Part shown: in pieces, positions 11,143 to 20,522 of the stretch
How positions within the stretch are numbered: position 1 is the first letter of the stretch
Layout of the letters: the number at the start of each line of letters is the position of its first letter
Assembly (NCBI RefSeq): GCF_900406815.1
Contig: NZ_OVCN01000020.1
Location: forward strand, 1-64,000
Length of the DNA: 64,000 nucleotides
Direction of reading: 5' to 3'
Source: Acinetobacter haemolyticus
GTDB lineage: Bacteria > Pseudomonadota > Gammaproteobacteria > Pseudomonadales > Moraxellaceae
Notes under the pieces: generated by a model
Database searches by the model: none
Seen by the model: only the letters and a program-made list of their open reading frames with translations
Told to the model about the DNA's origin: nothing
Program-made: the position numbers and the translations under genes

Positions 11143-12000
11143 ATGAAAATGTTTACTAAACTAGTTTTAGTTTCTTCAATGGCGATTAGCGCAAATGCAA
11201 TGGCTATGCAGTCAATGGATGATGCTGCACTAAGCGCTGCAACAGGTCAAGATGGGATTAATATCGGTATTGCTTTAGATTCTACTGGTATTTCTATCGA
11301 TAAATTATATATTCACGATAACGATGGTTTGCAAACATCAACAGGTATTACTGGTGCTACTGGTGTAGCAGGTGCTATTTCAATTGATGGTCTTTCTATC
11401 ACTCAAAGTGGTACTGGTAATTTACTTGATTTAGTGATTGATACTGATGCGGGTACTTCAGGTGCATTCCTGAATATCGCAGCAAATGTTGGTGCTGTAG
11501 ATGTTAGTATTGGTTCGATTGGTGTTGCTGCATCAAATGGCTCTGAATTAACTGATACTACAACTGCTGTTCGTGGTGTAACAGGTACGACTTCTGAAAT
11601 TCTTACTGGCCTAGACCTATCTTTAGGTGCGATCTCTGCAAATGTTCAATTGGGTGCTACACCACAAGGTGCGATGATCAAGTTGGATTCTACTCTGCAA
11701 GGTGGTTTGACGATTTCTAACCTTGGTATTAATGATGCTGCTGGTGGTGGTCAAATCTACCTAGACAATATTTATGTTCGTGGTGACAATGCTACAGGTG
11801 ATCTTGATATTGATACAGATATTTCTGTAACGAATGCGGGTCTTCGTATACAAAATAATAGTACTCAAAATATGAATGTGTATATCGCAGGTGTGCGTTT
11901 AGGTGCTAGCGCAACTGGTGCTACTAACGCATCAATTGGTGATATTGAAATCCAAGGTTTAAATGTTGGCTCATCAACCATCACGATTTCTGGTCACTAA
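11143..12000 (+). CDS. filA: FilA, secreted protein of the fil cluster
   Basis: The 285-residue product has a signal peptide (MKMFTKLVLVSSMAISANAMA) followed by MQSMDDAALSAATGQDGINI, the N-terminal motif shared by DUF6160-type secreted proteins. The rest is Gly/Thr/Ala/Asp-rich with no Cys and many short beta-prone repeats, suggesting an extracellular or surface structural protein. Acinetobacter annotation calls it a putative pilus-system protein, but no class of pilin is recognisable. The ATG at 11143, with GGAGAG upstream, is preferred over an ATG at 11122. A terminator follows, so filA may be expressed at a different level from filB-F. Confidence 0.85.
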   Translation: MKMFTKLVLVSSMAISANAMAMQSMDDAALSAATGQDGINIGIALDSTGISIDKLYIHDNDGLQTSTGITGATGVAGAISIDGLSITQSGTGNLLDLVIDTDAGTSGAFLNIAANVGAVDVSIGSIGVAASNGSELTDTTTAVRGVTGTTSEILTGLDLSLGAISANVQLGATPQGAMIKLDSTLQGGLTISNLGINDAAGGGQIYLDNIYVRGDNATGDLDIDTDISVTNAGLRIQNNSTQNMNVYIAGVRLGASATGATNASIGDIEIQGLNVGSSTITISGH

Positions 12001-12014
12001 TCAGTTTTCAAACA

Positions 12015-12043
12015 AAAAAAGCGCATTTTGCGCTTTTTTTGTT
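12015..12043 (+). terminator. Terminator after filA
   Basis: AAAAAAGCGCA and TGCGCTTTTTTT form a hairpin around TTT and run into a T tract. It separates filA from filB-F. Confidence 0.88.
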
Positions 12044-12272
12044 TATTGAAAATAATCTTTATGAACTAAAAGTACCTTACAGATATTTTTATGGATACAT
12101 AAAGCTGGTCTTATTAAAGAAAATATACATTTCGTCAAAAAAAATAAAAAAAAGCTGTATTTTTTCATAAAAAAAGGTATCTTCAACATGCAGGGACGTA
12201 GTGTTTTAATGATTGAAACACTAAAAATAAAATGAATAAGGCAAGTGCTGCCACGGTTAGAAAAAGAGACTT

Positions 12273-13106
12273 ATGTTAGAGATCGCTTTAGGCTCGGCAT
12301 TGATGTATTACTTTACAACGCAAGCCTTTGAAATAGAAAAAAAACCAGATGGGACTGTGTATTATACAGAAACCCTAGACTCTCGTAATCCTTCGTTTAC
12401 ACGGAATCACCGCGAAGCCGTCACTATTAAGCCTGCTGTGGAAGATCAGTTCCGCGGTATTGTACGTCAGGCTTACGATTATAGCTGTGGTTCAGCAGCA
12501 TTAACTACATTATTAAATGGTTATGCTGGTTTGAGTTTAACAGAACAGCAAACAATGTCTGGTTTACTACAGTATGGTGAATATCAGCGAATCATTGAGC
12601 GTCGTAGCTTTTCTTTGTTAGATATGAAAAGGTTTGTGGCTGCATTAGGGTTAAATAGCGGGGGCTATCGAGGGCAGTTTTCTGACCTTGCTGCATTAAA
12701 GCAGCCTGCAATTGTTCCAATTACTTATGCTGGCTTTAAGCATTTCGTTGTTTATAAGGCATATAAAGATGGGCGTGTTTATGTCGCTGATCCGGCATTA
12801 GGAAATATCAGTTTTGATGAGACACGTTTCAAAGAGGTCTGGGATAATAACACGCTCTTTTTGGTTGATGTACCTGAACAATATCGAAAGAATCTTTTGG
12901 CTTTACAAGATGCGGATATGCGACATGTTGAAGATGCGACAATCAATAAATATGCACTTGTGGATACTCAGTTTCAAACGCCGCGTTTTGAGCGTTTAGC
13001 CGATCGTGCTTCGACGATGCGCCGAGTTATAGATACCAATCCAGATTCAACTCGTTATAACCAACCAGTAACGACTTATATGCGAATGTACTATAAGCGC
13101 AAATAG
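12273..13106 (+). CDS. filB: FilB, C39-like cysteine peptidase domain protein
   Basis: The product has 277 residues with a short hydrophobic N terminus (LEIALGSALMYYFTT) that may act as an export signal or anchor. Residues about 60-205 form a C39-like papain-fold peptidase. RQAYDYSCGSAALTTLL carries the oxyanion Gln and catalytic Cys. KHFVVYKAYKDGRVYVADPALG carries the catalytic His and the Asp. C39 domains usually cut double-glycine leaders of exported peptides in ABC transporters. Here the domain is freestanding beside secreted and outer-membrane proteins, so it may process another Fil protein. That is inference. Confidence 0.82.
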   Translation: MLEIALGSALMYYFTTQAFEIEKKPDGTVYYTETLDSRNPSFTRNHREAVTIKPAVEDQFRGIVRQAYDYSCGSAALTTLLNGYAGLSLTEQQTMSGLLQYGEYQRIIERRSFSLLDMKRFVAALGLNSGGYRGQFSDLAALKQPAIVPITYAGFKHFVVYKAYKDGRVYVADPALGNISFDETRFKEVWDNNTLFLVDVPEQYRKNLLALQDADMRHVEDATINKYALVDTQFQTPRFERLADRASTMRRVIDTNPDSTRYNQPVTTYMRMYYKRK

Positions 13107-13149
13107 TTCTTAAGTTTTAGTAAATTAAATGCATAAGTAGGATGTTAGA

Positions 13150-14268
13150 ATGAATAATCAATGGATGAATATGAGTGTGCTTGCCTTAAGTTTAAGTGCA
13201 ATCACAACAACTCTTTATGCTGAAGAACAACCTCAAGTAGATTATGCTGAGCAAGTGCAAGCTGAGCAAGAAACATCAGCAGGTGATGTGGTTGAGTCGG
13301 TTGTTGTGCCAGATGGTGGTGCGAATCAAGCAGCGAGTGCTTTGCAACAACAAGAAGGTGATGCATCACAAGAAGCAAATTTACAAGAGGTCTTTACGGC
13401 AAGCGAGCGTCAATATTCTTTGATCAAGAAGGGGACTATATCTTCATATTATGATATTGATTATACCTATTATAGAGATAGCCGTATTGATGCATCATTG
13501 GAAGATGGACGTTTAAATAACTACCGTGTTGAAGAGGATGCGAACCATACTCTGACCAATACCTTTACTTTGCAATATGGTGTCTTGGATAACCTGACTT
13601 TATCTGCATCGTTGCCCTTTATGGCAAAAAAACAATTAATAGATGATAAAACGGCTGCAGGTTTAGGAGATATTTCTTTTAGTGCGCGTTGGGAACCATT
13701 TCCACTGAAACAAGGTCGCCTTCCTTTAATCATTTTTGGTAGTGCATCGACTAAGACTGGGGACAGTCCTTATGAAATTGCGATTGATGAGTTATCTACA
13801 GGTAAGGGCTACTATTCTGTGGGTGGTGGTGTCAGTACCCGTAAATATATTGATCCAGTGGTTTTATTTAGTTCTGTTTCTGCAAGTTATGGTTTTAAAG
13901 AAACGGGCTTAAATCAATTACGTGGTGGTGGTGCGAATGGGCCACGTATTTTGGATAGTTTTGATCCTGGTCTAAGTGGTGGTTTTGCGTTTGGTTTCGC
14001 TTATTCGTTTAACTACGATGTTTCACTGACGATGTCCTATCAACAAAGCTTCAATACGGGTGCCAAGTTCTATTTTAAAAATGGTGAAAGCTTTAAATCC
14101 GCTGATCAAAGTAGTTCCATGCTGTCCTTTGCTTTAGGCGTCCGTGTATCACCAGCCACAATTGTTAATGGAACAGTTGGGATTGGCTTAACCGAAGATG
14201 CACCAGACGTTACTTTGGGCTTGTCTTTCCCGCTTGATATTATAGGTTTCGGCAAGAAGCTGCGTTAA
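13150..14268 (+). CDS. filC: FilC, outer-membrane beta-barrel protein of the fil cluster
   Basis: The 372-residue product has a signal peptide ending at TLYAEEQ and an Asp/Gln/Ala-rich linker (about residues 25-85). A barrel-like region follows with many alternating aromatic strands (SYYDIDYTYYRD, GDISFSARWEPF, SGGFAFGFAYSFNYDVSLTMSY). It probably sits in the outer membrane. It is the third fil gene, 43 bases after filB and 12 before filD, in the same apparent operon. Substrate and partner are unknown. Confidence 0.8.
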   Translation: MNNQWMNMSVLALSLSAITTTLYAEEQPQVDYAEQVQAEQETSAGDVVESVVVPDGGANQAASALQQQEGDASQEANLQEVFTASERQYSLIKKGTISSYYDIDYTYYRDSRIDASLEDGRLNNYRVEEDANHTLTNTFTLQYGVLDNLTLSASLPFMAKKQLIDDKTAAGLGDISFSARWEPFPLKQGRLPLIIFGSASTKTGDSPYEIAIDELSTGKGYYSVGGGVSTRKYIDPVVLFSSVSASYGFKETGLNQLRGGGANGPRILDSFDPGLSGGFAFGFAYSFNYDVSLTMSYQQSFNTGAKFYFKNGESFKSADQSSSMLSFALGVRVSPATIVNGTVGIGLTEDAPDVTLGLSFPLDIIGFGKKLR

Positions 14269-14280
14269 GGAGATGTGAAG

Positions 14281-15945
14281 GTGAAATACCCTAAATTATG
14301 TCCCTTGACGATTAGTATTTTAATTGCGGGACTATCCAATATTGCTCATGCTCAGCTTGGGCAAGACTTATCTGTTGATCTCAGATCTTTGGCATTGGGG
14401 AATGCTGTAACAGCAGACCCTCCAGGAATTAGTGCGGTTCATTTTAATCCCGCAGCACTGGCGAAACTTGATGGTTTACAAACCGATGTTCAGGGGATTT
14501 TAGCTAACTTTTCAATTAAACGAGACTATACAGCACCTGCAGGTTATAACGTTTTTGGTTACTCTGATGATCCCTTGGTTTGTAATGATGGCCCTGAGAT
14601 CGATGCACGAATCTGTACAGATTTTAAAGGAACTGTGTCTGGAGATGTCGAGTATGCCAGTATTTATGTTCCAATTTTAAAGAAAATCGTTGACCTAGGG
14701 CCGAATATGCCTTTGGCAGCGCCTACAGCTGGGATTTCCTATAAACCGCCTGGTTCTAAGGTCACGTATGCGACATCTATTTATGCTCCACTGGTAGCAG
14801 GCTTTGGCGCAGAAGATGGTAACCCAAGTAACTACATGGGACAACAAGTTGCATTAGAGCGTATTACTTATTTATCACCGTCTTTTGGTTATCAAGTGAA
14901 TGATCATTTAGCTATTGGTGCTTCATTTGGTATGTCCTACCAAGCAATTGCAATGAAAACTGATTTACGCTTTCCCAATGAAATGATTGGGGTATTGCGT
15001 ATGGTTGATGAGGTTGTCTGTGCTCCATTTAAAGGCAATGGCGATATTATTACCGGTTTACTGCTTTTTGGTATGTGTAATGCTAAAGAAGGGATGAACC
15101 CATTTAATAAAATGGGTTCACTTGATATTGCTATGGAGCAATCATTAAGTCCAAGCTATAATTTAGGATTACTATGGGAACCAACTGATGATTTTAGCTT
15201 TGGGATGGTGTACCAGAGTGAAGCCAAAATGCGTCTGCATGGCAAATACCTGATTAATGTTGCTGAAGCACCGCAACAGTTGATTGCAGGTTTAAACTCA
15301 TCAGCAACAGGGCAGATTCTTGCAGCAATTCTTGGTTTTCCAAGCTATGCGCCAGCGGTAGAGTCTGGTTTAGTGGCAATGGATTTTAAATATCCTCAGC
15401 ATTTCAAAGCAGGGATAAAATATAAAATATTTCCAGATTTACAAATGAATTTCGATATTGGTTGGACGGATTTCTCTGCATGGGATAAGTTTAAATTTGA
15501 ATTTGATCGACAAATCTCATTATTAAAAGTCGCAAAATTGTTATCTGCTGATATTACTGAACGTTCATTAGCATTACCTTTAAATTTCCAATCTTCGTGG
15601 CGTTGGGGGATTGGTTTTGAATATTCTGCGACGGATCGTTTAAAACTACGTATAGGTTATGAACCACGGACAAGTTCTATTCCTGATGATAAGCGAAATA
15701 CAATGGTTCCGATCAACAATGCACAATTGTTTGGGCTTGGTGTAGGCTATCGCTTTGATCAAGATACAGATTTAGATTTATCTATTGGTTTCTTACGTAG
15801 TCGTGATGATATTCCTGCGAATACCAGTAGTCTAGCCAACAAAACGGGGGTTGATAATATCTTACTCAATCCATATGCAGGGCTTGATATTAAAACCAAT
15901 ACCAAAGTGACTCTACTCGGTATTAACTATAGAACAAGATGGTAA
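14281..15945 (+). CDS. filD: FilD, OmpP1/FadL-type outer-membrane protein
   Basis: The 554-residue product has a signal peptide (to about AHAQLG) and the FadL/OmpP1 signature: LGNAVTADPPGISAVHFNPAALAKL near the N terminus and repeated amphipathic strands to an aromatic C terminus (GINYRTRW). FadL-type channels carry hydrophobic compounds through the outer membrane, but other members are secretion-linked. The GTG at 14281 has AAGGAG 8 bases upstream. A GTG at 14275 would leave only 2 bases, so the later start is preferred. The stop overlaps filE. Confidence 0.82.
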   Translation: MKYPKLCPLTISILIAGLSNIAHAQLGQDLSVDLRSLALGNAVTADPPGISAVHFNPAALAKLDGLQTDVQGILANFSIKRDYTAPAGYNVFGYSDDPLVCNDGPEIDARICTDFKGTVSGDVEYASIYVPILKKIVDLGPNMPLAAPTAGISYKPPGSKVTYATSIYAPLVAGFGAEDGNPSNYMGQQVALERITYLSPSFGYQVNDHLAIGASFGMSYQAIAMKTDLRFPNEMIGVLRMVDEVVCAPFKGNGDIITGLLLFGMCNAKEGMNPFNKMGSLDIAMEQSLSPSYNLGLLWEPTDDFSFGMVYQSEAKMRLHGKYLINVAEAPQQLIAGLNSSATGQILAAILGFPSYAPAVESGLVAMDFKYPQHFKAGIKYKIFPDLQMNFDIGWTDFSAWDKFKFEFDRQISLLKVAKLLSADITERSLALPLNFQSSWRWGIGFEYSATDRLKLRIGYEPRTSSIPDDKRNTMVPINNAQLFGLGVGYRFDQDTDLDLSIGFLRSRDDIPANTSSLANKTGVDNILLNPYAGLDIKTNTKVTLLGINYRTRW

Positions 15946-17150
15946 TGCAAAATATAATTAAACAAGGGCCTAAGTTTGCGATTTTAATATTGGCTATCGC
16001 ATGTGCAAATGGCTCAAATAGTTACGCTGATGGTTTTTATACAATCATTGGGCCAGATGGTCGTCCAATGATTGTTCCTACACGTAATGCAAAACAGGAT
16101 GTTGTTGAAAAAAAACAAGTAGATAAGGTGTTGTCTAATCAAAGTAAAGTTAAAAATATTGATATAACGGAATCTTCGCAAATTCAACAAGCAGAAATAA
16201 ACTTAGGTACAACCAAGCCTTTAGCTCCACGAATCGATTCTGTCAAATCTCTCGCATCAAAAGCTGATAACACTCAATCTGAAACAATACCGACAGTGAT
16301 TCAGGCAGAGCGAGTTAATCCTACCACACAGCAAAAATATACTCCGCCTTCTAAAGTTGAAAAAGAAGTGAAAGCTTCTATTGTACAAGCGCAAAAATCT
16401 TCATCTGTTACAGAGACTAGTAATATTGCTGTTGCACAGAATAAACCAATCGCTAAAGAAAAGTCTCATAGTGCATTTGAGAAAATTGATGGTATCGAAT
16501 ATGTAAATAGCGATTATCTAGAAGATCAGGAGTTTAATTTAGACGGGAAAAAACGATTCTATATGATGCCAGACGGAAGTGGTCGCCTTGAAACGGTTGA
16601 ACGTAAAAAAGGTGTGAGTCGTTCGGTTTTAGATAAATTATTAAATCGTTCTGTTCAATCTACTGTACCGATTGCGTTATCTGAAAGTTATATACGGTTG
16701 TCAACACAAGATCTTGCACTTGCTTTTGAAGATGATCAATGTTTTTTGGAAAATTATTCAAAATCAATTAAAACATTAACGTCTAAAAAGGATGTTGGGC
16801 TATGGCCTCGTAAGCCTTTAAAAGAAAAGTTTGAATATGATCTCGTGAAATTAGATAGCTCAATTCAATATTTACAAATTGATTCTTATGCCGCAAGTGC
16901 TGAAAAACCAGTCTATTATTGGCCTTTAGTCGTTTTTTTAGATGAAAAAGGGTGTGTTAAAGAGGGAGTTAGCGGTTTCAAAAATGGTGAAACTCGTGCA
17001 AATCTATTACAGCATGCGGCAATTAATGGTGTTATTAAAGTTCCAGCTAATGTGAAATATGTCATGATGACCCCATTAGCTTCTGCAGTTGATCTTCCTG
17101 AAAATAGGCTCACCAATCAAGGTCAAATCAAAATTTCTGTTATACAGTAA
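15945..17150 (+). CDS. filE: FilE, exported protein of the fil cluster
   Basis: The 401-residue product has a signal peptide (cleavage near SNSYA) and then DGFYTIIGPDGRPMIVPTRN, resembling a DUF4124-like strand. Residues about 45-170 are low-complexity and Lys/Gln/Ser/Thr-rich, probably disordered. The C-terminal half (from FEKIDGIEYVNSDYL) looks folded and includes a Cys pair. The start codon overlaps the filD stop as TAATG, typical of coupled translation. An ATG six bases earlier is also possible. The function is unknown. The cluster context suggests a periplasmic or surface component. Confidence 0.78.
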   Translation: MQNIIKQGPKFAILILAIACANGSNSYADGFYTIIGPDGRPMIVPTRNAKQDVVEKKQVDKVLSNQSKVKNIDITESSQIQQAEINLGTTKPLAPRIDSVKSLASKADNTQSETIPTVIQAERVNPTTQQKYTPPSKVEKEVKASIVQAQKSSSVTETSNIAVAQNKPIAKEKSHSAFEKIDGIEYVNSDYLEDQEFNLDGKKRFYMMPDGSGRLETVERKKGVSRSVLDKLLNRSVQSTVPIALSESYIRLSTQDLALAFEDDQCFLENYSKSIKTLTSKKDVGLWPRKPLKEKFEYDLVKLDSSIQYLQIDSYAASAEKPVYYWPLVVFLDEKGCVKEGVSGFKNGETRANLLQHAAINGVIKVPANVKYVMMTPLASAVDLPENRLTNQGQIKISVIQ

Positions 17151-17172
17151 TTATATTTAGGATGAAGTGTTT

Positions 17173-19182
17173 ATGAAAAAAAGGATTGTATTGCCATTTG
17201 CACTTTCAGCATTAGCTATTCTATTAAATGGATGTGGTGGTGAAAGCGCTAAAATTAATGAAGATCCAAGGAAAGGTGTTACAGGGGTTACATCAAGTAC
17301 CAGTTGTGATGTGCGGCAAGATAATTGTTTGCAGTTTGTTTTAGACTACCCAATTGCAGGTATTAATTTTGATTGTAGTAGTGACAATATTAATCATTTT
17401 GCAACGAAACTTGATAGTAATGCTGTGACAGGAGCCTGTAAATTAGGTGATAGAGTAAGCTTTTATATTCAGGGTGAGGAATCACCTAGAATTGATTTGG
17501 GTACGATTCATTTAGATAATATAACGAAAACAAAAGTGGGTGTACCAGCGCGTATTAGAGTTTTCGATTTAGCGATGGCTTTAACAGGCAAAACTCCTAC
17601 AGAAGTAAGCAAGAGTGATGATACAACTCTTGTTGCTATGGCATTGGTTAAAATTTTCCAAAGTTTAGGTGCAGAAAAGAAAAGTAATGTGATTGGTGAT
17701 ATTCAACCAACAGAGATCACACAGGAAAAAAGAAATCAATTAAAGAATATTAGTCGAGAAATTGGAGGCGCAGAATTTTATAGTGGTGAATATATTGGCC
17801 TTATTGAACCATGGTTAGATGTGAGCAAAATCAATGATGATCAAGCATTTACAATCGTTAACCAATTACTTAATTTAAGTAATATGGGAATATGGTATGC
17901 AGAATTGCCAATTTTTAAAGCAGGAAGTAATGGAGTCATTGATATACCAAATGAAGGGAGTGGAGTTTTCCCTGATGGTTTATTTGGATGTAACAGAGAG
18001 CTTTACACAGATTGTTTAGATATTAAGGACGGTAAAGGCGCAAACTTATTACACTCTATGGGGCGTTTTGAATTATTAACAGATCGTCAAGGGTATATTC
18101 TTGGTTATGGACAACAGTGGAAAGGCGCGCCAGTCATAACGAATGATGTTGTATCCCCACCAATAGCATTGATTACAAAAGTTAAACCCGAAAAGTTACA
18201 AATTACGGCACAAAAAAATTGGTTTAATTTGGTTAATCAAGAGATTAACCCAGATCAGCCTTTACGCTTTACATTGAATACAGATAATCCTGCTGAAGAT
18301 TTATTAATCACACAAGGTAAATTAATTAATGGATCAAATATCGCAAGTACAGAAGCAGTTTATCGACAATTGACAAAAGCGAAAGCGACAGACCCATTTA
18401 ATAATGCCAAAGATTTGGGTTTATGGAAGCAAAGTATTAATAGCATAAACTATAAAGGTGTAACGGATGTCTTTAAGATCAATCCAGCAAGTTATCTACC
18501 AAAAGATGTATTCACTACAGAAAAGAATGTTCAATCAGGACAACGCTTTGCCTTCCCATTATATGCAACTTTAACCTTTAGATTTCAGGATAGTAGTATT
18601 TCACCAATTGATTTGGGTATCGTAATTGATGAGCATGGTGATATTCGTACTGACATTAAAAAAGATGCAACTGCTACAGATATGTCTGGTGTTTGTGCTA
18701 AGGCTGAACCACAATCTAATGGTACATTTATCGATGAAAATGGTGTAATACAATATCGAATTGGTACAACGGGCGGAGCTTTGTATTCAGCAAATGATAA
18801 ATCAATTACTGTACGTATGATTTTAGCAAATCCAAGATTTGGTGCACTTGAAGGTGTATTGCTAGGCCTAAATTTCACTTCTTTAGATGGACAGTTGAAT
18901 ATTGGGGGGGCAAAAATTAACGTACACAATTTATTAAATGGACAAGCAAGTGGTATTAACTTAACGAACTTTTCAAATAATACAGCTTCCTGGTTAAATA
19001 ATTATGCTTTATATCTGACCACGTATATCAATATTTATGATAACAAAGATACGGATAAGAGCAAATATGTTGAGCCAACAGCTCAAGAGCGTGAGTTTGC
19101 GAAAGGTTATAGAGGTACTGCAAGTATTCGAATCGCAAATCAAAACATTCCTGCCTGTAATGCGATAAAAGTAAAATCTTGA
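17173..19182 (+). CDS. filF: FilF, lipoprotein of the fil cluster
   Basis: The 669-residue product begins with a lipoprotein signal peptide whose lipobox is LLNGC, so the mature protein is lipid-anchored, probably in the outer membrane. A second Cys-rich patch follows (STSCDVRQDNC). The rest is a large beta-rich region with no catalytic motif I recognise. FilF is the name used in Acinetobacter annotation and it has been treated as a surface protein. The ATG at 17173 is preferred over a GTG at 17167 because it gives a standard signal and good spacing from AGGA. It closes the cluster at a terminator. Confidence 0.82.
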   Translation: MKKRIVLPFALSALAILLNGCGGESAKINEDPRKGVTGVTSSTSCDVRQDNCLQFVLDYPIAGINFDCSSDNINHFATKLDSNAVTGACKLGDRVSFYIQGEESPRIDLGTIHLDNITKTKVGVPARIRVFDLAMALTGKTPTEVSKSDDTTLVAMALVKIFQSLGAEKKSNVIGDIQPTEITQEKRNQLKNISREIGGAEFYSGEYIGLIEPWLDVSKINDDQAFTIVNQLLNLSNMGIWYAELPIFKAGSNGVIDIPNEGSGVFPDGLFGCNRELYTDCLDIKDGKGANLLHSMGRFELLTDRQGYILGYGQQWKGAPVITNDVVSPPIALITKVKPEKLQITAQKNWFNLVNQEINPDQPLRFTLNTDNPAEDLLITQGKLINGSNIASTEAVYRQLTKAKATDPFNNAKDLGLWKQSINSINYKGVTDVFKINPASYLPKDVFTTEKNVQSGQRFAFPLYATLTFRFQDSSISPIDLGIVIDEHGDIRTDIKKDATATDMSGVCAKAEPQSNGTFIDENGVIQYRIGTTGGALYSANDKSITVRMILANPRFGALEGVLLGLNFTSLDGQLNIGGAKINVHNLLNGQASGINLTNFSNNTASWLNNYALYLTTYINIYDNKDTDKSKYVEPTAQEREFAKGYRGTASIRIANQNIPACNAIKVKS

Positions 19183-19190
19183 TTCATTTA

Positions 19191-19216
19191 AAGACCGCAA
19201 TTTGCGGTCTTTTTTA
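19191..19216 (+). terminator. Terminator closing the fil cluster
   Basis: AAGACCGC and GCGGTCTT pair around AATTT and are followed by a T run. It also lies at the 3' end of the convergent Nudix gene. Confidence 0.88.
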
Positions 19217-19217
19217 T

Positions 19218-19766
19218 CTAGCCAGTGTGATCTAAACGCGTGCCAAGTGTTTCTAGGTGAGTTGTAAATAAACCTTGTTTTCTATCAGAAAAATAATGTC
19301 TTAATGTTTGTTCAACACTAGGGAAAGCGAGTTCTGTCCAAGGGATTTCATGTTCTTCAAACAATCGACATTCGAGACTTTCTTCGCCAGCGCCAAATAA
19401 CCCTTGTTTTAATTGTGCTTTGAACAACACGTAGATTTGTCCAATACGTGGAATATTATACATACAGTAGAGTTGTTCAATCTCAACTTCAGCTTCAGCT
19501 TCTTCTCGAGTTTCTCTAGCAGCACCTTGTTCCATGGTTTCAAAAAGTTCCATATATCCAGCAGGTAATGTCCATAGTCCATAACGTGGCTCAATGGCTC
19601 TGCGGCATAGTAAAACTTTATCATCCCAAATGGCTAAAGCTCCGCAAATCACTTTTGGATTTTCGTAGTGAATGTTGCCACAATTTGTGCAGACCAATCT
19701 TAATCTATGATCACCTAAAGGAATTTTTTGTTCGGTTTGATGCCCACACGCAACGCAAAAGCTCAT
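19218..19766 (-). CDS. Nudix hydrolase with N-terminal zinc ribbon
   Basis: The 182-residue product starts with a zinc ribbon (CVACG then CTNCG, about residues 4-34) like that of NudC-type enzymes. A Nudix domain follows with the box GYMELFETMEQGAARETREEAEAEV, with all catalytic acidic residues present. It should hydrolyse a nucleoside diphosphate derivative such as ADP-ribose, NADH or FAD, but the substrate cannot be read. The frame stays open to 19877. The start at 19766 (MSFCVACG) fits the zinc ribbon, while the extension is hydrophobic and unlike the family. It is divergent from a second Nudix gene. Confidence 0.85.
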   Translation of the reverse strand: MSFCVACGHQTEQKIPLGDHRLRLVCTNCGNIHYENPKVICGALAIWDDKVLLCRRAIEPRYGLWTLPAGYMELFETMEQGAARETREEAEAEVEIEQLYCMYNIPRIGQIYVLFKAQLKQGLFGAGEESLECRLFEEHEIPWTELAFPSVEQTLRHYFSDRKQGLFTTHLETLGTRLDHTG

Positions 19767-19880
19767 AATTATCATCAGCGAGAGAGATAGCTCAGCATAA
19801 CCGAATTTTGACGACTTCGCATCATCCTCTATGATTGCAGTTAAAATTTCGGCTATGATGATGAAAAATGAAAACAAGAG

Positions 19881-20495
19881 ATGAGTCCTATGGAAGAGCC
19901 ATCGTTAATACAGCTTTTAGAACAACGGTTGCGTTTTTCCAAACGAATCCAACAAGCAGATGCAGCTGTGTTAATTGCAATAACACAGGAAGTGCAGCCT
20001 CGTGTGTTATTGACACGTCGTTCTATTCATTTATCGCAACATGCGGGTGAGGTATCATTTCCTGGCGGCAAGCGTGATCCGAGTGATACCAGTAATATTG
20101 TGGTTGCGCTACGCGAAGCACAAGAAGAAACATCTTTGAATCCATTTGATGTAAAACTTTTAGGTGATCTTCCGATTCAGCGTGCACGTAGTGGTTTATC
20201 TGTGAAACCAATTGTTGGTTTGATTCCTGCACATGTGGATTTAATTGCTCAGCCTTCTGAAATTGATCGCATTTTCTTTGCAGATCTACAAGCATTGATT
20301 GAGGCACCTCCACTTCCTTACGAGGTGCGTTTAGCTCGACAATCGATTTATTTCCCGAGTATGCAGGTGGAAAGTGAAATTGTATGGGGGCTGACTGCCC
20401 GAATGCTGATTTCTTTATTTCAATATGGATTGGGCTATCAAAAGAATTGGCCTTTTCTTGTTAATCCACCAAATTTTGGTTTGTCTAAGTTTTAA
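19881..20495 (+). CDS. Nudix hydrolase of the CoA pyrophosphatase type
   Basis: The 204-residue product contains the Nudix box GGKRDPSDTSNIVVALREAQEETSLN with the spacing typical of COG0494 CoA diphosphatases. The preceding segment is LSQHAGEVSFPGGK. Such enzymes cleave CoA or oxidised CoA to phosphopantetheine and 3',5'-ADP. An in-frame ATG at 19890 has more usual spacing from AAGAG and could be the true start. It is divergent from the zinc-ribbon Nudix gene, and the roughly 110-base gap must hold both promoters. Confidence 0.85.
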   Translation: MSPMEEPSLIQLLEQRLRFSKRIQQADAAVLIAITQEVQPRVLLTRRSIHLSQHAGEVSFPGGKRDPSDTSNIVVALREAQEETSLNPFDVKLLGDLPIQRARSGLSVKPIVGLIPAHVDLIAQPSEIDRIFFADLQALIEAPPLPYEVRLARQSIYFPSMQVESEIVWGLTARMLISLFQYGLGYQKNWPFLVNPPNFGLSKF

Positions 20496-20522
20496 TTTTG
20501 TCTAACAAAACGAGTTTTTATC

